Assembly: GCA_938046755.1 (NCBI GenBank)
Contig: CALIXC010000182.1
Span: 1 to 8,731 of the forward strand
Direction: 5' to 3'
DNA from: an uncultured Lautropia sp.
GTDB lineage: Bacteria; Pseudomonadota; Gammaproteobacteria; Burkholderiales; Burkholderiaceae_E
Length of the DNA: 8,731 bases
Below the pieces are notes generated by a model. It saw only the letters and a program-made list of their open reading frames with translations. It did no database searches and was not told the origin of the DNA. This document shows positions 5,905 through 8,731 of the stretch, in pieces (position 1 is the first letter of the stretch; the number at the start of each line of letters is the position of its first letter). The position numbers and the translations under genes were made by a program.

Positions 5905-7884
5905 TCAGGGCTTGGCGGGCGTCTCGACAGGCACCCGCCGGTACAGCCCCAGCAGGTGCGGCGTCTTGCCGAAGGGCCGCTGGCGCTGCCACAGTGACTG
6001 CCAGGGCTGGGCCAGGATCTGGGCGGGCGTGGCGCCATCCAGGCCGGCGTCCTTGGCGCGGCCTAGCAGGTCAGGCAGGTTGATGGGGGTGCCCGGCGTG
6101 TCGTCGGCCACCAGCAGCCAGGGGCAGACAGGCTTGGGCGGGGCGTCATCCTGCTGACGCAGATCCGGCAGACGCACGAAGCGGGCGCCGGCGTAGTAGG
6201 CAAACAGGGCCAGTTCACCGGCATCCGTGCCGGCATGCAGCACGCAGCCCGGCTGGCTGGCAAACAGCGCCCGTGTGGGAATCACCAGTTCCTGATAGCT
6301 CTTGCGCCAGTTGCCGGCGGGCAGCCACAGCGTCATCAGGAGCAGCCAGGTCAGCACCATGCCACCTGAAGACAGGGCCATGGGCCGCCAGAAGGGACGC
6401 GGCCGGCGCGACACGCGCCACACCACCAGCAGCACCCAGGCCCCGGTGGCCAGCAGCCCGATGATCAGTTCGATGACCGAGACGTGGGCGGCAAAGCCCG
6501 GCAGCGCGGCCTCGGCCCGCGCGGCCATGCGCGGCGGCCAGCCCGACATGAAGGCGACCCAGTAGGCCCAGACGGCCAGACTGGCCACCGAGAAGATCAT
6601 GACGGCGAACCAGTCCACCACGCTGACAAGGTTGCGGCGGATCATGGGCAGTGTCATGCCGGTCAGTACGGCCATCGGCAACACCATCGGGGTGAGCGTG
6701 GCCTGGTGGTCAGCCGTCTGCGGGTTGCACAGCGAGGCCAGCAGCATCAGCAGCAGCGGGAAGAGGGGGGCGGCGATGGGCGCCTCACGGCAGCCGGCCC
6801 GCCAGCGCCACATGCCCCACAGCACGAAGGGCCACAGCGGCCACAGGTACCACGGCAGCGTGCCGCCCAGTTGGGAAAGCGCTTCGCCGCCCGGCGCGCC
6901 GAACATGCCTGCATTCCAGGACAGCCAGCCATGGAAGAACTCCGCCACCTTCTGGCTGGCGGCCGGATCCACCGGCAGGTTGCTGTCGCCGTTCATCAGG
7001 GGCAGTGCCTGCACCACGGCGTCGGCGTGGCTGAAATAGGCCAGCAGCGCCGGCCAGACGATACTGCCCAGCACGGCCACCGGCAGCATCGTCAGCAGGA
7101 TCCAGCCCGCTACCAGCCGGAAGGGTACCACCAGCCACAGGAGCAGCAGCGTAGCCAGCAGCATGACGACGGCCAGCGGAATGCCGTAGGTGAGCAGGCT
7201 GGCGGCAATGGCTAGCCCCACCAGTAGCCCGCCGCGGCGGGGACGATCGATGGTCACCGACAGGCCGAACAGATGCAGCGCCACGCACAGGATCTGCGAG
7301 GCGTTGGCCGTGGTCTCGTGGATGGGGGCGATGAGCCCGAAGCAGGCCAGCACGGCCAGCAAGGCCGCATCGGCCACGGCATGGCCGAAGTCCTGCGGAC
7401 TGGCACCGGCGCCGAACGGGTCCTGCGGCTGGATCTCGGGCCTCACGGCCAGGTTGCGCGCCGCATACCAGAGCAGCGTCATGGCCAGGGCGATGCCGGC
7501 AGCCGCCGTCAGCCGCATGGCCAGATCCGGGGCGATGCGCCAGCCGTCGGCCGCATGGCCGAAGAAGCTGGCCAGCAGCGTGTTGAAGAGTCGTGCCGCG
7601 TGCATGCCCAGCGCGCCCACCCAGAAGGGCAGCGGGCCGCCCTCGTCGGGCACCAGCTGGCCCTGTACGTTGGGCAGCAGCCAATCGATGCTGTTACCGG
7701 TGGCCATGGTGTGGGCGATGCCGAAGCCGATGGCGTCGTCGGTACGCCAGGGATCGCGTCCGAACAGGCCGGCAAGGACATAGACCGCGCAGAACAGCAG
7801 CGGAATCCAGCGGGGCAGGCGCGCGGCGTCTGCCGAGGTGACCAGATAGGGTCTGACGCGCGACCCGGAACTAGAGCTTGTCAT
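5905..7884 (-). CDS. ArnT-like GT-C family integral membrane glycosyltransferase
   Basis: The 659-residue protein is a polytopic inner-membrane enzyme resembling the ArnT/PMT group (GT-C fold), which transfers a sugar from a polyprenyl-phosphate carrier to an acceptor on the periplasmic side. After a cytoplasmic N-terminus and a first helix (about 24-41) comes the diagnostic first periplasmic loop, GRDPWRTDDA (42-51). Asp 49 or 50 takes the place of the family's catalytic acid. PDEGGPLPFW (79-88) follows, equivalent to the substrate-binding EKPPLYYW-type motif. Further hydrophobic segments lie near 124-141, 171-186, 196-212, 218-281, 343-358, 370-385, 398-414, 423-445, 468-490 and 505-521. 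A soluble periplasmic C-terminal domain (about 525-659) ends the protein. An AGGA seven bases before ATG 7884 supports the start. Sugar and acceptor cannot be told from sequence; no arn or glycan gene cluster is present, so lipid A modification is only one possibility. Confidence 0.85.
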   Translation of the reverse strand: MTSSSSGSRVRPYLVTSADAARLPRWIPLLFCAVYVLAGLFGRDPWRTDDAIGFGIAHTMATGNSIDWLLPNVQGQLVPDEGGPLPFWVGALGMHAARLFNTLLASFFGHAADGWRIAPDLAMRLTAAAGIALAMTLLWYAARNLAVRPEIQPQDPFGAGASPQDFGHAVADAALLAVLACFGLIAPIHETTANASQILCVALHLFGLSVTIDRPRRGGLLVGLAIAASLLTYGIPLAVVMLLATLLLLWLVVPFRLVAGWILLTMLPVAVLGSIVWPALLAYFSHADAVVQALPLMNGDSNLPVDPAASQKVAEFFHGWLSWNAGMFGAPGGEALSQLGGTLPWYLWPLWPFVLWGMWRWRAGCREAPIAAPLFPLLLMLLASLCNPQTADHQATLTPMVLPMAVLTGMTLPMIRRNLVSVVDWFAVMIFSVASLAVWAYWVAFMSGWPPRMAARAEAALPGFAAHVSVIELIIGLLATGAWVLLVVWRVSRRPRPFWRPMALSSGGMVLTWLLLMTLWLPAGNWRKSYQELVIPTRALFASQPGCVLHAGTDAGELALFAYYAGARFVRLPDLRQQDDAPPKPVCPWLLVADDTPGTPINLPDLLGRAKDAGLDGATPAQILAQPWQSLWQRQRPFGKTPHLLGLYRRVPVETPAKP

Positions 7885-7961
7885 CGTCGGATCCTGTGGG
7901 GCCGATCAGTCATCGTTTGGGCTCATTGTCCGCCAGGGCCGCGTCGGACGCACGAGAGACC

Positions 7962-7997
7962 ATGGAAAAAGAAAGCCCCGGCAGTTGCCAGGGCTTT
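7962..7997 (-). terminator. rpmE2: Intrinsic terminator of rpmE2
   Basis: On the - strand, 43 bases after the rpmE2 stop, AAAGCCC-T-GGC, loop AACT, GCC-G-GGGCTTT forms a stem with a single T-G wobble (stem 7972-7997). It is followed by C and five Ts (7966-7970). The wobble becomes a C-A mismatch on the + strand, so it works best for rpmE2. It separates rpmE2 from the glycosyltransferase. Confidence 0.88.
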
Positions 7998-8039
7998 TCT
8001 GGGGCCACGGCGAACCGCGGCTAGGGGCCGTAGAACGGA

Positions 8040-8306
8040 TCAGGCCTTGGCGGCAGTAGCGCCGGTGCGGGCGAACTTCTGACGGAATTTCTCGACGCGG
8101 CCGGTCTCGATAATGCGCTGCTGGGCGCCCGTGTAGAACGGGTGGGACTCGGAGGTCACGTCCAGCTTCATCAGCGGATATTCCTTGCCGTCGTCCATCT
8201 TGATGGTTTCGCGCGTGTGCACCGTGGAACGCGTGATGAACTTGAAACCGTTGGCCATGTCCTGGAACACGACTTCGCGGTACTCGGGGTGGATGCCTTC
8301 TTTCAT
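8040..8306 (-). CDS. rpmE2: 50S ribosomal protein L31, type B
   Basis: This is an 88-residue L31, which sits at the bridge between the large and small ribosomal subunits. It has the type B pattern [10 protein letters not shown] at the N-terminus and SHPFYTG at residues 54-60, and contains no cysteine at all, so it is the zinc-independent form. Type A carries zinc-binding cysteines and is a zinc store in many bacteria. I see no sign of a Zur site here, and this form is probably the constitutive one. ATG 8306 is chosen because the protein family starts at MKEG; the longer frame to 8357 adds an unrelated N-terminus. No Shine-Dalgarno sequence precedes the ATG. A promoter about 70 bases upstream and an intrinsic terminator downstream make this a single-gene transcript. 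Confidence 0.97.
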   Translation of the reverse strand: MKEGIHPEYREVVFQDMANGFKFITRSTVHTRETIKMDDGKEYPLMKLDVTSESHPFYTGAQQRIIETGRVEKFRQKFARTGATAAKA

Positions 8307-8378
8307 AGGGGAATCGGTTGGGTTCAGCGCCGAAGCAGGTGGTGAAAACGCACGCAACGGTACGGCAAGTAAACGTCC

Positions 8379-8406
8379 ATTATAACGGTTTGGCCTGTCC
8401 GTGCAA
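8379..8406 (-). promoter_or_regulatory. rpmE2: Sigma-70-type promoter of rpmE2
   Basis: The - strand carries a perfect TATAAT (8384 to 8379). A partial -35, TTGCAC (8406 to 8401, three of six matches), lies 16 bases upstream of it. Transcription would start near 8372, giving a leader of about 65 bases. The consensus -10 suits a highly expressed ribosomal protein gene. Confidence 0.65.
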
Positions 8407-8483
8407 CGATTCGCTCCCGCTGGTCGGGCGTGGGGCGCCGGCTGTCGGAGGCTTCGGGCAGCGCCGGCCGACGGGCGGCTGCC

Positions 8484-8529
8484 GATGAAGAAACGGGGAC
8501 GGGCGGATCGAAATCCCTCCCGTCCCCGT
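8484..8529 (-). terminator. Intrinsic terminator of the right-edge gene
   Basis: On the - strand, 44 bases after the stop at 8574, a perfect 11-bp stem (8519-8529 with 8493-8503) encloses a 15-base apical region. That region can fold into GGAT-TTCG-ATCC, a UUCG tetraloop cap. A TTTCTTC tract follows directly. It insulates rpmE2 from its upstream neighbour. Confidence 0.85.
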
Positions 8530-8573
8530 CCGGAGCCGCCGATGACAGGGCGGCCGGAGGAGCGACGCCTGGC

Positions 8574-8731
8574 TCAGGCGCTGGCGGCCTGGCTGGCTGC
8601 GCCCTCGTCGTTGGTTGCCCCGTTGCCGGACTGGCCGGACGTCTTGCGGGGCTTCTTCTCGAGGTGCTTGGCCTTGGAGGCCGACAGCAGGGCGCAGGCC
8701 ACGGCAGCCATGTAGGGCACCGCCTGCAGCA
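8574..8731 (-). CDS. C-terminal end of an unidentified membrane protein (5' end outside window)
   Basis: An open frame enters from the right edge and ends at TGA 8574-8576. It encodes about 51 residues of C-terminus. First comes a hydrophobic stretch (LQAVPYMAAVACALLSAS), likely the last membrane span. A basic segment (KAKHLEKKPRK) follows, as expected for a cytoplasmic side, and then a polar Gly/Asn/Ser/Ala tail. The strong intrinsic terminator 44 bases downstream supports this being a real gene end. Too little is present to name a family, and the 5' part is not visible. Confidence 0.6.
   Translation of the reverse strand, partial: LQAVPYMAAVACALLSASKAKHLEKKPRKTSGQSGNGATNDEGAASQAASA

Noticed and set aside
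6785..7684. 299-codon - strand ORF inside the glycosyltransferase gene
   Set aside because: It is a frame shadow rich in Arg, Gly and Ala, with no membrane segments where the true frame has them.
7273..8082. 269-codon + strand ORF running across the rpmE2 terminator
   Set aside because: It is antisense to the glycosyltransferase and the end of rpmE2, crosses an intrinsic terminator, and has a His/Gln/Arg-rich translation with no motif.
8401..8715. + strand 104-codon ORF near the right edge
   Set aside because: It runs antisense through the intrinsic terminator at 8484-8529 and the C-terminus of the right-edge gene, and its composition is Arg/Pro/Ala-rich.
1..8731. CRISPR arrays, tRNA or rRNA genes, insertion sequences, phage or defence genes
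   Set aside because: No regularly spaced direct repeats, tRNA-like cloverleaf sequence, transposase, integrase or nuclease/toxin motifs were seen on either strand.

Overview
This is a high-GC window that looks like an ordinary chromosomal stretch of a betaproteobacterium, probably in the order Burkholderiales. The basis is the grouping of orn (oligoribonuclease), an STE24-type M48 peptidase and rsgA, which I recall as typical of that order, plus a zinc-free type B ribosomal protein L31 gene beside a large GT-C glycosyltransferase. The repeat-containing lipoprotein is lineage-restricted in my judgement, and I cannot name the genus. No tRNA, rRNA, insertion sequence, phage gene or CRISPR array is visible.

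Layout. At the left edge is a small three-helix membrane protein (+, about 21-314). It may be followed by a 33-codon ORF that overlaps its stop codon. A 126-base convergent gap packed with hairpins separates it from a 629-residue outer-membrane-type lipoprotein (-, 441-2330), whose mature part is a tandem duplication of one unrecognised domain. Upstream of the lipoprotein lies a 429-base non-coding stretch with a 7-bp dyad, a G-run cluster and a C-rich segment downstream of rsgA. Then come rsgA (-, 2760-3842) and the M48 peptidase (-, 3839-5140), which overlap by four bases (ATGA) and form an operon. Only 14 bases separate the peptidase from the divergent orn (+, 5155-5865). orn converges on the glycosyltransferase (-, 5905-7884) with a perfect 11-bp hairpin between them. 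Next is rpmE2 (-, 8040-8306) with its own promoter and intrinsic terminator. At the right edge is the C-terminal end of an unidentified membrane protein (-, 8574 to beyond 8731) with a strong intrinsic terminator.

How the genes relate. rsgA (30S subunit maturation), orn (clearance of short RNA and pGpG) and rpmE2 (50S subunit) are core RNA and ribosome genes. The M48 peptidase, glycosyltransferase, lipoprotein and small membrane proteins belong to the cell envelope. I see no convincing evidence of a new multi-gene system. The points most worth a second look are the duplicated-domain lipoprotein, the possible overlapping 33-codon gene, the start-site problem between orn and the peptidase, and the U-tract-free hairpins in both convergent junctions.
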